The translations under genes and the position numbers were made by a program. From JAOUEA01 sp963762075 (lineage in GTDB: Bacteria; Actinomycetota; UBA4738; HRBIN12): 64,000 nt of DNA. Location of the stretch: contig CAVXJC010000002.1 of NCBI GenBank assembly GCA_963762075.1, positions 124,001-188,000 on the forward strand, given 5' to 3'. This document shows, in pieces, positions 1-11,004 of the stretch (positions within the stretch are counted from its first letter, which is position 1; each line of letters opens with the position of its first letter). Under the pieces are notes generated by a model, which worked only from the letters and a program-made list of their open reading frames with translations, made no database searches and was not told the origin of the DNA.

Positions 1-1
1 C

Positions 2-628
2 GCGCAGATGACCGCACTCACCAAGAACCCCGACCCCGAGACCGCCTCCCGCCCGTTCGACGCCGACCGCAACGGTTTCGTGCTCTCAGAAGGCGGCTGT
101 GCCCTGATCCTCGAGAGCGAGGAACATGCGCGCGCCCGCGACGCCCGCATCTACTGCGAGGTCGCGGGCTACGGGGCGAGTGACGACGCGCATCACATCA
201 CGGCACCCGATCCGAAAGGCGCGGGCGCGGCGCTCGCCATGACGTGGGCGCTCGACGACGCCGGCGAAGACCCATCGGCGGTGAGCTACGTCAACGCGCA
301 CGGCACCTCGACACCGTTGAACGACGCTGCCGAGACCGCAGCGATCAAGTCCGTGCTCGGCGAGCATGCCCACACGGTCGCCGTATCGTCGACGAAGTCG
401 ATGACGGGCCACATGCTCGGCGCCGCCGGGGCGGTCGAGGCGGCTGCGTGTGCGCTCGCGATCGCGAACGGCGTGATCCCGCCGACCATCCATTACGCGA
501 CGCCCGATCCCGACTGCGACCTCAACATCACGCCGAACGAAGCGCGCGAGCTCGATGTCAGCCTCGCCCTGTCGAACTCCTTCGGCTTCGGAGGCGCGAA
601 CGCCACGCTCGCCTTCCGCGCGATCTGA
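2..628 (+). CDS. fabF: 3-oxoacyl-ACP synthase II, C-terminal part (gene starts before the window)
   Basis: This is the C-terminal half of a beta-ketoacyl-ACP synthase of the FabF (KAS II) family, which condenses malonyl-ACP with acyl-ACP in type II fatty acid synthesis. The reading frame is open from the window edge, so the N-terminus and the active-site Cys are missing. The two catalytic histidines are visible: NAHGTST with its His codon near 299, and the TKSMTGH motif with its His near 410. The C-terminal FGFGGANA glycine loop is also present. Whether it belongs to a fab operon cannot be seen. The next gene is convergent, 52 bases away. Confidence 0.95.
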   Translation, partial: AQMTALTKNPDPETASRPFDADRNGFVLSEGGCALILESEEHARARDARIYCEVAGYGASDDAHHITAPDPKGAGAALAMTWALDDAGEDPSAVSYVNAHGTSTPLNDAAETAAIKSVLGEHAHTVAVSSTKSMTGHMLGAAGAVEAAACALAIANGVIPPTIHYATPDPDCDLNITPNEARELDVSLALSNSFGFGGANATLAFRAI

Positions 629-680
629 CGTCGACGCCGGGCCACGCGAGCTCAGTCCGGCATCGATAGTCTGGCTCAGA

Positions 681-2336
681 CTACTCGTCGGGCGATCGGA
701 ACCAGCGTCCGGCGTTGAACTCCGCGACCACTGCCTTGCCTTCGGTCGTGAGGCCCTCGAATCGCACGCGACGTGGGTCGCGCTGGTCGCCCACCGCGAA
801 CGAACCGTCGCCGACTGGCACCAGTTGGCCGTCATTGCCTTGGTCGCCGCTCTCGTACGGCCACTGCAGGACCAGCCCGCCCTTGCGGACCAGCACCCTC
901 AGCACGGGATTCCAAGGACAGTCGTTGCGGTACAAGCCGGGGAAGCCGCTCCACTCGGGAGGGAGCGGTTCGGGCTCGGACCCCGCGTAGGCCTGTCCTC
1001 GGAACCACGTGGAACCGTGGAAAGCCTCGACCACCCGGCCATCGCTGTCGCGCACGAACTCGAGGGGGAACCGATCGAGCGCCTCGTGCGCCACCAGGAA
1101 CGTGTCGCCGACCTCGGTCGACAAGGGATCTCGCTCGAGTCGAACGGCGAGCGGTCCGAGCCGCGCCACGAGCCCGTCGTCGACTTGCTCGATCACCAGC
1201 TCCCGGCCATCGTCGCCGGCGTAGCGACCCGCGTAGTCGGGCGCCTTCTCGATCTCGGTCGGAAGCGGCGGTGACCACACCTCGGGAAGCTCCTGCCCCG
1301 CGAGGCTCGCGCGGACCGCCGAGAGCGCTGCTGCGGCGATGCCCCGCTTCGTGCCGCCTCCGTTCTGCAACACCACGATGCCCAAGCCGTCGTCAGGTGA
1401 GACCCCGAGCAGCGCCGTGAACCCAACCATGCCACCCGTGTGCGCGATCCATCGGTGACCATCGACGTCTTCCTGCCAAAGGCCGTATGCGTAGCGACCT
1501 CCATCGCCATCGTCGGTGCCGTTCTCGGTGAGGGTCGAGAACATCGCGTCGCCCAGGATCCGGTCCCCACGGCCGTCGGGCACGTCGCCGCGGGCGAGGA
1601 GCAGCCGCGCGTACGCGCACATGTCGATGACGTTCGAGACGATCGAGCCGTCGGCGCTGCTGCTTACGATGCGCGTGGCCGGCGACAACGAGTGCCGAAG
1701 CTGCGGAGGACGGTCCCATCGGGTCGGCTCGTAGCCCGTCGCCGTTCGCTCGTACTCGTTCTCGTCGATCGCCGCGACCGAGTCGCGCATGCCGAGCGGG
1801 GCGAGCAGGCGCTCGGCGATCAACTCGTGAACCTGCATGCCCGTGACGCGCTCGAGACAGGCGCCGACGATCTTCCAGCCGTCGTTGGAATACCAGAAGC
1901 GTTCGCCGGGCGGTGTGGTTGCAGGCACGCGGCGCATCGTCCACAGGGTGCCGGCCAGGGTGGGGGCATCCTCGGTGCCGACCGCGAGGCCGGCGGTGTG
2001 CTGCATCAGGTGGTGCAGCGTGATCGGGCCGAACGGTTCGGGAAGCTCGAGCCATGGCAGGATCTCGTTCACGCTCACGTGCAGATCGAGACGACCCGCT
2101 TCGGCTTCCTGAACCACGATGATGCCGGCGAACGATTTCGAGATCGATCCGATCTGGAAGCGTGTCTCGGGCCGTACCGGCGTGCCTGCTGCAACCTCGG
2201 CCATGCCGCGGACCGCGACGCCCAGGATCTCCTCACGGTCGGTGACTGCGAGCGCGGCGCCGGCTGCGTGAGAGTTCGCGACGTGGTGCTCGAGGCTCTG
2301 GCCGATGCGGTCGAAGGCTTCCTGCAGGCCGGGCAT
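681..2336 (-). CDS. Serine hydrolase, beta-lactamase class C / penicillin-binding-protein-like
   Basis: A 551-residue member of the serine beta-lactamase-like family (esterases, D-aminopeptidases, class C enzymes). The SxxK nucleophile motif is S64-I-S-K67, the YxN motif is Y149-S-N151, and an H299-T-G-G302 box stands where class C enzymes have KTG. The N-terminal 340 residues form the catalytic domain. The C-terminal 200 residues resemble the extra beta domain of D-aminopeptidase-like proteins. No signal peptide is evident, so it is probably cytoplasmic. It starts with ATG 15 bases after the ndk stop, so it may be cotranscribed with ndk. The substrate is unknown; an esterase or peptidase is more likely than true antibiotic resistance. 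Confidence 0.8.
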   Translation of the reverse strand: MPGLQEAFDRIGQSLEHHVANSHAAGAALAVTDREEILGVAVRGMAEVAAGTPVRPETRFQIGSISKSFAGIIVVQEAEAGRLDLHVSVNEILPWLELPEPFGPITLHHLMQHTAGLAVGTEDAPTLAGTLWTMRRVPATTPPGERFWYSNDGWKIVGACLERVTGMQVHELIAERLLAPLGMRDSVAAIDENEYERTATGYEPTRWDRPPQLRHSLSPATRIVSSSADGSIVSNVIDMCAYARLLLARGDVPDGRGDRILGDAMFSTLTENGTDDGDGGRYAYGLWQEDVDGHRWIAHTGGMVGFTALLGVSPDDGLGIVVLQNGGGTKRGIAAAALSAVRASLAGQELPEVWSPPLPTEIEKAPDYAGRYAGDDGRELVIEQVDDGLVARLGPLAVRLERDPLSTEVGDTFLVAHEALDRFPLEFVRDSDGRVVEAFHGSTWFRGQAYAGSEPEPLPPEWSGFPGLYRNDCPWNPVLRVLVRKGGLVLQWPYESGDQGNDGQLVPVGDGSFAVGDQRDPRRVRFEGLTTEGKAVVAEFNAGRWFRSPDE

Positions 2337-2351
2337 CGGGTGACCTGAGCC

Positions 2352-2762
2352 TCAGTCGGCGCCGAAGAAGAGCGCGAGCTCGCGCTCGGCCGAGTCTGCG
2401 GAGTCGCTGCCGTGCACGATGTTCTCGCCGATCTCGGAGGCGAGATCTCCTCGGATCGATCCAGGCGGAGCCTCGACAGGGTTCGTCGGACCCATCAGGG
2501 TGCGCCAGCAGGAGATCGCATCGTGCCCGCTGATCTTGGCGACCACGACAGGGCCGCTCGTGATGAATCCGACGAGCTCGCCGAAGAAGGGCTTGTCGCG
2601 GTGTTCGTCGTAATGCTGCTCGGCGATCTCGCGCGAGATCGTGAAGAGACGCAGCGCGTCGATCGCGAGTCCCTTCCGTTCCACACGGCGCAGCACCTCG
2701 CCAACGAGGCCACGGCGCACGCCGTCTGGCTTGACGATCAGCAGGGTCGATTCGGTCGTCAT
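2352..2762 (-). CDS. ndk: Nucleoside diphosphate kinase
   Basis: This 136-residue enzyme transfers the gamma phosphate of ATP to nucleoside diphosphates through a phosphohistidine. The length and sequence are typical. The N-terminal LLIVKPDGV strand carries K11, and the active-site histidine is H117 in NIVHGSDS. It lies 32 bases downstream of folC in the order valS-folC-ndk, which is common in actinobacteria, so the three are probably transcribed together from the valS promoter. Confidence 0.97.
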   Translation of the reverse strand: MTTESTLLIVKPDGVRRGLVGEVLRRVERKGLAIDALRLFTISREIAEQHYDEHRDKPFFGELVGFITSGPVVVAKISGHDAISCWRTLMGPTNPVEAPPGSIRGDLASEIGENIVHGSDSADSAERELALFFGAD

Positions 2763-2794
2763 CCGATCTCCAGATGTCGTTCAGGAAAGGCGCA

Positions 2795-4081
2795 TCAGGT
2801 CGCGAGGCCGAGCGCCCGGCGGGCGTCGGCGACAGTGTACAGAGAGCCCGTCACGCAGATGAGATCGTCGGGATCCGCAACCGCACGAGCGGCTCCGAGC
2901 GCTTCTGCAACGGAGCCGTGCACCGTCACAGCAGGCCCGTGTGCACCGAAAGCCTCGGCGATCGACGACGCATCGGCCGAACGTTCGCTCCCGTTACGGG
3001 CCGCGTAGACGATGTCGGCAAGGGGCGCGAGCTGCGCGGCGATGCCGATCACATCCTTGTTCGCGCTGATCGAGAGCACGAGGTGGAGCCGCTCACCTGG
3101 GAAGAACTCGCGCAGGGCCGCCGAGAGCGCCTCCGCGCCCGCCACGTTGTGCGCACCGTCGAGCACGATGGCCGGGCGGCGCCCGGCCACCTCGAGCCGT
3201 CCCGGCCACCGCACGCCGGAGAGCGCGCCGCGCACCGTCTCATCGTCGAGTCTCTCGCCGAGCAACGACTCGCAGGCGATGATCGCGGCGGCAGCGTTGT
3301 GCACTGCGTGCTCTCCGAGAAGGGGCAGGAACAGCTCGTCGTAGTTGGCCATCGACCCACGCATCGAGAAGACCTGACCTCCGACGGCATGCAGTCGTTC
3401 GAGCACTTCCCAGTCACGGAACTCGAGGAGCATCGACGCGCCGACCTTGCCGACGCGTCCCTCGAGCACTGCGAGCGCCTCGGCTTCCTGCTCGCGTACG
3501 ACGACCTCCTTGCCCTCCTTGATGATGCCGGCTTTCTCCCCCGCCACCTCGGTCAGGGTGTCGCCGAGCTCGGGATGGTCGAGCCCGATCGGGGTGATCA
3601 CCGCGACGTCGCCCGCGACGAGGTTGGTGGCGTCCCACGTGCCGCCCATGCCCACCTCGAAGACACCGAGGGCGACTGGCCTGTCGGCGAACCAGAGATA
3701 GGCGAGCGCCGTCAGCGCTTCGAAGTAGGTCACGTGCTCGTCGGACTGCGCGTCGACGAGTTCGAGGAAGGGATGCAGATGGGTGAACTCGTCGGCGAAC
3801 TCTTGCTCGGTCATATCGACACCGCATACCGAGAGACGCTCGGTGACGCTGTCGAGATGTGGCGACGTGTAGAGCCCCGTCGTGAGGCCATGGGCGCACG
3901 CGATCTCGGCCGCGACACGTGCGGCCGTTCCCTTGCCGTTCGTGCCGGTCACGTGGATCGTGGGGTACGAGAGCTGTGGGTCGTCGAGGTACGTGGCGAG
4001 CGCGAGGATGCGCGAGAGGTCCGGGATCATGCGCGATTCCTTGCGGGAATCGAGCTCTTTGAGCGCCTGGGAAGGATCCAT
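2795..4081 (-). CDS. folC: Bifunctional folylpolyglutamate synthase / dihydrofolate synthase
   Basis: This Mur-ligase-family enzyme adds glutamate to dihydropteroate or folates using ATP. The ATP-binding loop GTNGKGT lies at residues 46-52, and the Mur-ligase C-terminal domain carries DGAHN. The frame stays open upstream, but the ATG at 4081 is preferred because the valS stop (TGA at 4085-4083) ends one base before it. The upstream extension would only be the antisense of the valS C-terminus. The product is 428 residues, normal for FolC. The one-base spacing indicates translational coupling to valS. Confidence 0.93.
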   Translation of the reverse strand: MDPSQALKELDSRKESRMIPDLSRILALATYLDDPQLSYPTIHVTGTNGKGTAARVAAEIACAHGLTTGLYTSPHLDSVTERLSVCGVDMTEQEFADEFTHLHPFLELVDAQSDEHVTYFEALTALAYLWFADRPVALGVFEVGMGGTWDATNLVAGDVAVITPIGLDHPELGDTLTEVAGEKAGIIKEGKEVVVREQEAEALAVLEGRVGKVGASMLLEFRDWEVLERLHAVGGQVFSMRGSMANYDELFLPLLGEHAVHNAAAAIIACESLLGERLDDETVRGALSGVRWPGRLEVAGRRPAIVLDGAHNVAGAEALSAALREFFPGERLHLVLSISANKDVIGIAAQLAPLADIVYAARNGSERSADASSIAEAFGAHGPAVTVHGSVAEALGAARAVADPDDLICVTGSLYTVADARRALGLAT

Positions 4082-4082
4082 C

Positions 4083-6652
4083 TCAGGAAGCCGGCCCCGG
4101 GCGCGGATCCGGCTCTGCGAGGACCGTGTCGACCGAGAACATGTCGGCTTCCTCTTGGTCGATCGCGCGGATGTTGCCGGCCTCGCGCAGGTCGGCAGAG
4201 GCCTGGCTGAGCAGCCGCAGCCTGTCCCCGGTGTCATGCACCGTCACCGAGTCGACCGGAGTCTTGAGCGAGACCTTGGCGAGGGCCTTCTCCTTACGCA
4301 CCGCGGTCAACACGGCGGCGGCGACCTCGTACACGCCCGCGACACGATCGGAACTCGCGGCGTCGATCGCCTCCGTCGGTTCGGGCCACGCCGCTCGATG
4401 CACCGAGCCCTCTCGCCACCATGACCACACCTCTTCGCAGACGTAGGGCAGGAACGGCGCGAACGCGCGCAACAGCACGTCGAGCGCGGTTCGTAGGGCG
4501 CCAACCGCGGAGCCGGCCCGTTCGGCGCCCGAGGCCCCGTACGCGCGCTGCTTCACGAGCTCGAGGTAATCGTCGGTGAAACCCCAGAAGAACGTCTCGA
4601 TCACATCCAGCGCCTTCGAGTGCTCGTAGGCGTCGAACGCGGCCGTGGCGTCTTCGATGACATCGGCGAGCGATGAGAGCATCGAGCGGTCGAGCGGCTC
4701 GGTGATGGAGCCCGGAGCGGCTTCCATCGACAACACGAAGCGCGAGGCGTTGAGGATCTTGATCGCGAGCCGGCGTCCGACCTTCATCTGCTGCTCGTCG
4801 ATGGTGGCGTCGTAGCCGAGACGCGCGCTCGCTGCCCAATAGCGCACGGCGTCGGCAGAGTGCTTCTCGAACACCTCGGTCGGCAACACCACGTTGCCCG
4901 TGGATTTCGACATCTTCTTTCGATCGGGGTCGAGCACGAACCCGCTGATGGCGGCGTTCGACCAGGGCAGCGAGTCGTGCTCGAGGTGGGCACGCAACAC
5001 GGTGTAGAAGAGCCAGGTTCTGATGATGTCGTGGGCTTGAGGCCGCAGATCCATCGGGAACACCCGCTCGAACAGATCGGGATCGTCTTCCCATCGTCCC
5101 GCGATCTGTGGCGTGAGTGACGACGTCGCCCACGTGTCCATGACGTCGGGGTCGCCGATGAACCCTGCGGCGGCTCCGCGCTGCTCGGCGGTGTAGCCGG
5201 GTGGCACGTCGTCCTGCGGATCGACGGGGAGCGAGCCTTCCTCCGCGAGGATGGGGGCGTCGTAGACGGGCTCGCCGGCGTCGTCGAGCGGGAACCAGAC
5301 CGGGAACGGCACGCCTGAGTAGCGCTGACGGCTGACCGACCAGTCCTGGTTCAGGCCCTCGACCCAGCTCTCGTATCTCGTGCCCATGAAGGCCGGGTGC
5401 CAGGAGATCTGCCTTCCACGCTCGAGCAACGCGTCCTTGAGCTCGAGCGTCTTCACGAACCATTGGCGGCTCGAGATGACCTCGAGCGGACGCTCGCCCT
5501 TCTCGTAGAACTTCACCACGTGCTGCACCGGCTGGGGCTCACCGACGAGCCAGCCTCCGTCGCGCAGCAGCTCCACGATCTGTTTGCGCGCTTGCTTGGC
5601 GGCCTTGCCCTCGAGCTGCGCCATGGCATCGTTCGCGGCCTCGGGGTCGCGCGACTCCACCCCGGGTCGCCGAATCGGCCGGCGGCGAGCGTGCCGTCGC
5701 GGCGCACGATCACGCGAGCGGGGAGTTTCAGGTCGCGCCACCAGATCACGTCGGTGACATCGCCGAACGTGCAGACCTGGGCGGCGCCGGTTCCCTTCTC
5801 GGGGTCGGCGAGCTCGTGCGCGACCACCGGCACCGGCACGCGGAACACGGGGGTCAGCGCGGTCGCGCCGACGAACGGCGCGTACCGCTCGTCGTTGGGA
5901 TTCACCACCAGCGCAACGCATGCAGGGATCAGTTCAGGTCGAGAGGTCTCGATCTCGATGCGATCGCCGGCATCTTCGAGGTCGAATGTGATGCGCTGGT
6001 AGGTGCCGGCGATCTCGCGGTCCTCGATCTCGGCCTGGGCCACGGCGGTGCGGAAGTCGACGTCCCACATCGTGGGTGCCTCTGACGTGTAGGCATGACC
6101 GTGCTTCACCAACCGCAGGAACGCCCGCTGGGACACCCGTCGCGAGATCTCGCCGATCGTCGTGTAGGTCTGCTGCCAATCGACCGAAAGGCCCAGTCGG
6201 CGAAACAACTCCTCGAACGCCTCCTCGTCTTGGGACGTGAGCCGCCCGCAGAGCTCGATGAAGTTCGTTCGGCTCACCGCGACGGGTGCGTCGTCCCGCC
6301 GCTCCAGCGTGGAGAGGTCGAAGTCAGGGTCGTACGGGAGCGACGGATCGCACCGAACACCGAAGTAGTTCTGGACCCGGCGCTCGGTGGCCAGACCGTT
6401 GTCGTCCCATCCCATCGGATAGAACACCTCGGCGCCTCGCATCCGGCGGAACCGGGCCACCAGGTCCGTGTGCGTATACGACTCGACGGACCCGAGGTGC
6501 AGCGAGCCGCTCACCGTCGGCGGCGGGGTATCGATCGCGAAGATCTGTTCGCGGGTCTTCGTCCGATCGAACCGATAGGTGCCATCGGCTTCCCACCGCT
6601 CGCCCCACTTCGCTTCAAGGCCGTCGAGCGAGGGCTTCTCGGGCATCGTCAT
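4083..6652 (-). CDS. valS: Valyl-tRNA synthetase, interrupted by one frameshift near 5660
   Basis: The class I aminoacyl-tRNA synthetase that charges tRNA-Val. The N-terminal part (from ATG 6652) has the HIGH-type motif HLGS at residues 52-55 and the editing domain. The C-terminal part has KMSKS (around 4896-4922) and the anticodon-binding domain. The two parts are in different frames. The N-terminal frame runs to GDPG and the C-terminal frame picks up with VESRDPEAA. The switch needs one extra base in the C run at 5660-5663, so one C seems to be missing. Both sides are fully conserved and valS is essential, so a sequence error is more likely than a true pseudogene. The joined product would be about 856 residues. 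Confidence 0.9.
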
Positions 6653-6659
6653 GGCGCGC

Positions 6660-6665
6660 AGTCTA
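6660..6665 (-). promoter_or_regulatory. Predicted -10 box of valS (leaderless start)
   Basis: TAGACT read on the minus strand, followed by 7 bases and then the valS ATG. No Shine-Dalgarno sequence fits in that space, so the mRNA probably begins at or next to the start codon. Confidence 0.5.
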
Positions 6666-6750
6666 CGGAACAGGCCCGCCTCTTCGAGGAGCTGGGGTCG
6701 GTGGCCGAACTGCGCCTGGCAGGGGAGCTGATCGAAGCCGGCGCCGGCAG

Positions 6751-8022
<1,272 letters not shown>

Positions 8023-8054
8023 CTGCCTCTCTTCTCTCTCCGACGGATCGAGCA

Positions 8055-8073
8055 GCCCGGCTCGCGACCGGGC
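8055..8073 (-). terminator. Small GC hairpin between clpP and clpX
   Basis: A 6-bp perfect stem (GCCCGG/CCGGGC, 8055-8060 and 8068-8073) with a 7-base loop in the clpP-clpX gap. No T run follows, so it is not a classical terminator. It could be an attenuator or an RNA-processing or stability element. Confidence 0.25.
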
Positions 8074-8083
8074 CGCAGGATTA

Positions 8084-8740
8084 TCACGCGCCGGCGACCC
8101 CAGCGGAAGCAAGCTCCGCGATGCCGCGGGTGGTGATGATCTCGTCGATCGCCCCGTAGTCCTTGGCCTCTTCAGCGGTCAAGATGAAGTCGCGGTCGGT
8201 GTCCTTGGCCACCTTCTCGATGGGCTGGCCTGTGTGCTGAGCGATGAGCTTCTCGAGGAGCTGACGAGAGCGGGTGATCTCCTTCGCCTGGATCTCGATG
8301 TCGACGGCCTGTCCCTCGGCGCCTCCGTGTGGCTGGTGCAACAGCACGCGCGAGTGCGGCAAAGCGAATCGTTTGCCGGGGGCACCCGCGAGCAGCAGCA
8401 CCGCGGCGGCACTCGCGGCCTGGCCCATGACGATCGTGGAGACGTTGGGCTTGATGTACTGCATCGTGTCGTAGATCGCGAACAGCGACGTGATGACCCC
8501 GCCCGGCGAGTTGATGTAGAGGTTGATGTCCTTGTCGGGGTCCTCGGACTCCAGGTGCAGCATCTGAGCCATGATCAGGTTGCCGACGTTGTCGTCGATC
8601 GGCGTGCCGAGGAACACGATGCGCTCCTTCAGCAGGCGCGAGTAGATGTCGAAGGAGCGCTCGCCGCGGCTCGTCTGCTCGACGACGACCGGCACGAGGT
8701 AGTCGTTGACGATCGGCATGGTGTTGCGATGGTCGGTCAT
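8084..8740 (-). CDS. clpP: ATP-dependent Clp protease proteolytic subunit
   Basis: A 218-residue serine peptidase that forms the ClpP barrel. The triad is S110 in GQAASAA, H135 in LLHQPHGG, and an aspartate in DTDRDF (about D184). The ATG overlaps the trigger-factor stop (ATGA at 8740-8737), so translation is coupled to tig. Actinobacteria usually carry clpP1 and clpP2 in tandem; only one is present here, so a second copy would have to lie outside the window. Confidence 0.97.
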   Translation of the reverse strand: MTDHRNTMPIVNDYLVPVVVEQTSRGERSFDIYSRLLKERIVFLGTPIDDNVGNLIMAQMLHLESEDPDKDINLYINSPGGVITSLFAIYDTMQYIKPNVSTIVMGQAASAAAVLLLAGAPGKRFALPHSRVLLHQPHGGAEGQAVDIEIQAKEITRSRQLLEKLIAQHTGQPIEKVAKDTDRDFILTAEEAKDYGAIDEIITTRGIAELASAGVAGA

Positions 8741-10095
8741 GGAGTCTCCTCGGTGTCGTTGTCGGCTTCGACGGAGAGCTCAGGTTCGACTTCTTCTTGG
8801 CTCGCCGTTTCGATGTCTGCTCGCTCGACCAGCAGGTCGAGGGCCTTACCCCTGATGATATCCCCGGCCAGCGTCACGATCTGCCCGGTTCGCTCGAGCT
8901 GTCTCGCGAGCTCTTTCGAGTCACGCCCATAAGCCGCTGCGAGGGAAGAGATCTCGGTGCCCAGATCGTCGGCCGACACCTCGATCTTCTCGGCGCGGGC
9001 GACCCCCTCGAGGGCCAGATCGGCCTTGATGCCGCGGATCGCGTGTTCACGCGAGTCTTCCCGCAGCCGCGTCTCGTCCCATCCTTGGGCTTCGAGCAGA
9101 TCGTCGAGCGTGAGGCCGGCCCGCTTGGCGCGCTCCCCCGCCTGCGCGACCCGATGCTCGGTCTCGTCGTCGATCAACGTATCGGGAATGTCGACGTGGA
9201 TCGACTCGACCATCGCATCGAGCACGAGATCGCGCAGCGTCGACGCGGCCTCGCGTTCCTTCATCTCGCCAAGGCGCGTGCGCAGGTCGTCGCGGAGCTG
9301 CTCGATGGTGTCGAACTCCGACGCGGTCTTCGCGAGATCGTCGTCGACGTCGGGAAGCCTGCGGGCCTTGACGTCCTTGACCAGCACGGTGAGGTCGGCG
9401 ATCTTCCCTTGCAGAGCCTCGCCTGCGCCGTCGCCCATCTCCTCGGAGACCTTCAGGATGTCGCCGGGCGTGGCGCCCGCGAGCTGCTGGTCGAGGGCAG
9501 CGCCGAACTCCCCCGATCCCACGAAATAGAGGTAGTCGGTGCGGGTCAGGCCGTCGATCTCCTCGTCGGCGGAGACCGCCTTGACGTCGATGGTCACGTA
9601 GTCGCCGTCGAGCGCGGGGCGGTCCGCAGGCTCCAGCTCGGCGAATCGCTCGCGCAGCCGGTCGATCCACTCGTCGATGTCGGTATCGGCGACCTCCGCG
9701 CTCGGGCGCGTGACCTTCAGCCCCGTGTAGTCGGCCTGGGTGAGCTCGAGTCTCGGACGCACCTCCACGGTGGCGGTGAACACGAGCGGGGAGTCGTCGA
9801 TGAAGCCCTCGAGGTCGATCTCGGGGTCGGCGATCGGGGCGAGGTCTCGTTCGGAGAGAGCCTGGCGGTAGTACTGCGGCACGGCGTGCTCGAGGAACTC
9901 GTCACGCACGACCTCGCGGCCGATCTGGGCGTCGATGATCTGCTTGGGCACCTTGCCCTTGCGGAATCCAGGGATCTTGACCTGGTTCGCGATCGATCGA
10001 TAGGTCGCGTCGAGCTCCTTCGAGTACTCGGCGGGCGGTATCTCGATCGTGAGCTTGACGGTGTGCTTCTCGGTGTTCTCAACGGTCGTCTGCAT
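8737..10095 (-). CDS. tig: Trigger factor, ribosome-associated chaperone and prolyl isomerase
   Basis: A 452-residue trigger factor. The N-terminal ribosome-binding domain carries the GFRKGKVPK signature at about residues 44-52, the FKBP-like domain begins around residue 160, and the helical C-terminal chaperone domain is followed by an acidic tail rich in Glu and Asp. It is the first gene of the tig-clpP-clpX unit. TAGCCT on the minus strand, 11 bases before the ATG, could be its -10 box. Confidence 0.96.
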   Translation of the reverse strand: MQTTVENTEKHTVKLTIEIPPAEYSKELDATYRSIANQVKIPGFRKGKVPKQIIDAQIGREVVRDEFLEHAVPQYYRQALSERDLAPIADPEIDLEGFIDDSPLVFTATVEVRPRLELTQADYTGLKVTRPSAEVADTDIDEWIDRLRERFAELEPADRPALDGDYVTIDVKAVSADEEIDGLTRTDYLYFVGSGEFGAALDQQLAGATPGDILKVSEEMGDGAGEALQGKIADLTVLVKDVKARRLPDVDDDLAKTASEFDTIEQLRDDLRTRLGEMKEREAASTLRDLVLDAMVESIHVDIPDTLIDDETEHRVAQAGERAKRAGLTLDDLLEAQGWDETRLREDSREHAIRGIKADLALEGVARAEKIEVSADDLGTEISSLAAAYGRDSKELARQLERTGQIVTLAGDIIRGKALDLLVERADIETASQEEVEPELSVEADNDTEETP

Positions 10096-10162
10096 GGGTG
10101 TCCGCCAGGCTACCCGAGATGGTCGCGTTCAAGCCTCGGCCGAAGGTCTCAGCCTGGACGAT

Positions 10163-10168
10163 TAGGCT
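10163..10168 (+). promoter_or_regulatory. Predicted -10 box of the inositol-phosphatase-like gene
   Basis: TAGGCT followed by 8 bases and the GTG start at 10177. There is no Shine-Dalgarno sequence, which fits a leaderless transcript. Confidence 0.45.
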
Positions 10169-10176
10169 GCTGCATC

Positions 10177-10941
10177 GTGTACGAGCATGAGCTTGCGTTC
10201 GCGAACGGCGTCGCGGACCGCGCGGCCGAGATCGGCATGGATCTGTTCCTCGGCGAGGGACTCGAGGTTCGACACAAGGCGGACCGAACGGTCGTGACCC
10301 AGGCCGACACGTCGATCGAGGCGATGGTGCGCGAACAGGTTTCCATCGCTTTCCCCGGTGACCACGTGTTGGGCGAAGAGGAAGGTGGCGGCGACCGAGC
10401 GACCGGTCGCGTCTGGATCGTCGATCCGATCGACGCCACCGCGAACTACGCGCGCGGCATCCCGATCTGGGCCACGCTGATCGCGCTGCAGGTCGATGGT
10501 GCCCTGGTCATGGGGGTGGTCAACGCTCCGGCGATCGGTGAGCGGTACGAGGCCGCGCGGGGTGGGGGCGCGCGCATGAACGGACGACCGATCCGCGTGA
10601 GCGGTATCGGCTCGATCGGTGAAGCACAACTCTTCCATGCGGGGCTGAAGGGCTGGCCCAGCGAGCCGCGTCACGAAGGCGCGCTCGGACTGCTCGCCAC
10701 GGCGAACCGCACCCGGGGGTTCGGGGATTTCTGGGGACACACGCTCGTCGCGCGAGGCGCGGGCGAGGCCATGCTCGAACCCGCGCTCAACATCTGGGAC
10801 TACGCGGCGGTCCAGGTCGTCGTCGAAGAGGCCGGCGGCCGCGTGAGCCAGTTCGACGGATCCGCCACACGCCACGGCGGAAGCGTGGTGTCCTCGAACG
10901 GCCTGCTGCACGAGGAGATACTGTCCCGGCTGGCCGCCTGA
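10177..10941 (+). CDS. Inositol monophosphatase / histidinol-phosphatase family protein
   Basis: A 254-residue Mg-dependent sugar or histidinol phosphatase of the IMPase superfamily. The metal-binding motifs are GEEEGGG, then WIVDPIDATANYARG (the family usually has DPIDGT), and WDYAAVQVVVEEAGG near the C-terminus. A longer frame runs upstream, but it is antisense to tig. The GTG at 10177 gives the expected N-terminus and sits just after a -10 box. The substrate cannot be decided from sequence; HisN (histidinol-phosphatase) is a reasonable guess because many actinobacteria use this fold for that step. Confidence 0.82.
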   Translation: MYEHELAFANGVADRAAEIGMDLFLGEGLEVRHKADRTVVTQADTSIEAMVREQVSIAFPGDHVLGEEEGGGDRATGRVWIVDPIDATANYARGIPIWATLIALQVDGALVMGVVNAPAIGERYEAARGGGARMNGRPIRVSGIGSIGEAQLFHAGLKGWPSEPRHEGALGLLATANRTRGFGDFWGHTLVARGAGEAMLEPALNIWDYAAVQVVVEEAGGRVSQFDGSATRHGGSVVSSNGLLHEEILSRLAA

Positions 10942-11004
10942 AGCGTGCCGGTCGGGGCGAGGGGCGGCGGGATTCACAGGGCGCGAGGGGAGTCAGCCCG
11001 ATGG

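Noticed and set aside
8797..10176. A long plus-strand frame upstream of the inositol-phosphatase-like gene
   Set aside because: It is antisense to tig. The real start is the GTG at 10177, where family similarity begins.
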